Position numbers and translations under genes: made by a program. The notes below the pieces were generated by a model. It was not told the origin of the DNA, searched no databases, and saw only the letters and a list, made by a program, of their open reading frames with translations. 5,760 bases of DNA from Deltaproteobacteria bacterium (GTDB taxonomy: Bacteria; Desulfobacterota; Desulfobacteria; Desulfobacterales; BuS5), in NCBI GenBank assembly GCA_021157555.1, contig JAGGWL010000057.1, positions 1-5,760 of the forward strand, read 5' to 3'. This document shows, one piece after another, positions 4,910-5,760 of the stretch. The number at the start of each line of letters is the position of its first letter. Position 1 is the first letter of the stretch.

Positions 4910-5760
4910 ATGAAATTTATAGAAAGATACTTGCCCATATGGAGCCTGGACAAAAAAATACTGGCCCCAAAGATGATATTTATAGCCGGACCGCGCCAGT
5001 CCGGTAAAACAACTCTGATCAAACATTTTTTGGATAAAAAGGGCTGCGCTTCTCTTTTTTTTAACTGGGACACGCCAAAAGTCAAGGCAGCATACCGGCA
5101 AGACCCCGTCTTTTTTGAATCAGATGCGCGAATGTTATGCAGAGGCGGCAAAAAAGTATGGGTAGCGTTGGATGAAATCCATAAACGCACCATGTGGAAG
5201 GATATTCTTAAGGGCTATTATGACCAGTTTTATGAAAATTTTCGCTTTGTGATATCAGGAAGCGCAAGGCTTGATATGTTCAGAAAAACAGGTGACGCGC
5301 TCATAGGAAGGTATTTCCTTTTCCATCTTTATCCTTTTTCCCTTTCGGAAACCGGATCAAAAAAATTTAAAAATCTTCACCTGTGGCATGAAATAGTTGC
5401 CGACGAAAACCGGTCAAACCTTTTTGACCGGATAGCTGATGAAAAACCCCTTCCGTATGACCTGTGGGATCAAATGTATGAATTCGGGCCATTCCCCGAG
5501 CCTTTGCTGAAAGGCGACAAGGCCTTTTCAAACTTGTGGCATCAGGATTACCTCTCCTTGTACCTGAGAGAGGAGATCAGGGATCTGACCAGAATCTCAG
5601 ACATCGACGGCGTTGAGACCCTGGTTTCTCTTCTGCCGCCACGGGTGGGAAGTATGTTGTCTATAAACAGTCTTAAGGAAGATTTGCATGTATCCCACGG
5701 CACGGTAAGCACATGGCTTGATTCGCTGACTAAACTTTACCTGATTTTTTCTTTGCGTCC
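4910..5760 (+). CDS. AAA_14/DUF4143 family ATPase, 3' end outside window
   Basis: The frame is open from the stop at 4859-4861 to the window end, giving at least 283 residues. The AAA+ module has Walker A GPRQSGKTT (27-35), Walker B VWVALDEIH (83-91, D88/E89) and sensor-1-like FVISGS (113-118), followed by GRYFLFHLYPFSLSE, typical of this family. The DUF4143 part starts around 190 with YEFGPFPEPLLKG and DYLSLYLREEIRDLTRISD, and continues into a winged-helix-like segment (LKEDLHVSHGTVSTWLDSL). The nuclease-like C-terminus lies beyond the window. ATG at 4910 lacks a nearby Shine-Dalgarno. GTG at 4895 in the same frame has AAGGG (4885-4889) 5 nt before it and would add five residues, so it is a serious alternative. 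The gene is a diverged relative of the ATPase upstream, not a recent duplicate: the insert between sensor 1 and DUF4143 differs in sequence. Function is unknown. Confidence 0.88.
   Translation, partial: MKFIERYLPIWSLDKKILAPKMIFIAGPRQSGKTTLIKHFLDKKGCASLFFNWDTPKVKAAYRQDPVFFESDARMLCRGGKKVWVALDEIHKRTMWKDILKGYYDQFYENFRFVISGSARLDMFRKTGDALIGRYFLFHLYPFSLSETGSKKFKNLHLWHEIVADENRSNLFDRIADEKPLPYDLWDQMYEFGPFPEPLLKGDKAFSNLWHQDYLSLYLREEIRDLTRISDIDGVETLVSLLPPRVGSMLSINSLKEDLHVSHGTVSTWLDSLTKLYLIFSLR

Noticed and set aside
4883..5193. Two overlapping antisense ORFs (4883-5101 and 4903-5193) at the start of the second ATPase
   Set aside because: They are opposite the Walker A and Walker B region of the real gene, which is open to the window end in the + direction.

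Overview
The window looks like an accessory, AT-rich stretch of a bacterial chromosome. Nothing in it fixes the taxon. The tandem AAA_14/DUF4143 ATPases, the AbiE operon and the GGTTCACGG-type intergenic repeats are compatible with an anaerobic Gram-negative such as a Desulfobacterota member, but that is a low-confidence guess. All supported genes lie on the + strand. I saw no tRNA, rRNA, CRISPR array or transposase gene.

Layout: (1) 4-777 encodes a 257-residue protein with a DHH-phosphoesterase-like signature. (2) 778-1069 is non-coding and ends in a strong sigma70-type promoter, whose -10 box sits between the arms of an inverted repeat. (3) 1070-2565 is a two-gene abiE-type type IV toxin-antitoxin operon: an AbiEi-like antitoxin/repressor and an AbiEii-like nucleotidyltransferase toxin, overlapping by ATGA. 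(4) 2566-3176 is a gene-free 0.6 kb stretch with two mobile-element-like palindromes. One is a 166-bp MITE-like element with TTAAGGGAACT termini flanked by ACTG direct repeats; the other is a 71-bp GC-rich perfect-symmetry hairpin flanked by TTGTA direct repeats. (5) 3177-3380 is a truncated second copy of the 5' end of the DHH-like gene, with its own Shine-Dalgarno sequence. (6) 3471-4778 and 4910->5760 are two AAA_14/DUF4143 ATPases in tandem; the second runs off the window.

The abiE pair is self-contained. The antitoxin is expected to neutralise the toxin indirectly and to repress the operon through the promoter inverted repeat. The toxin carries Asn where the second Asp of the DxD motif is expected, so its activity deserves checking. 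The DHH-like gene and its broken paralogue bracket the abiE operon and the palindromes. This suggests that a toxin-antitoxin cassette and small non-autonomous elements accumulated between duplicated sequences. I see no evidence that the DHH protein, AbiE and the ATPases act as one system; the pattern is that of an accessory or defence-type neighbourhood shaped by insertion and duplication.
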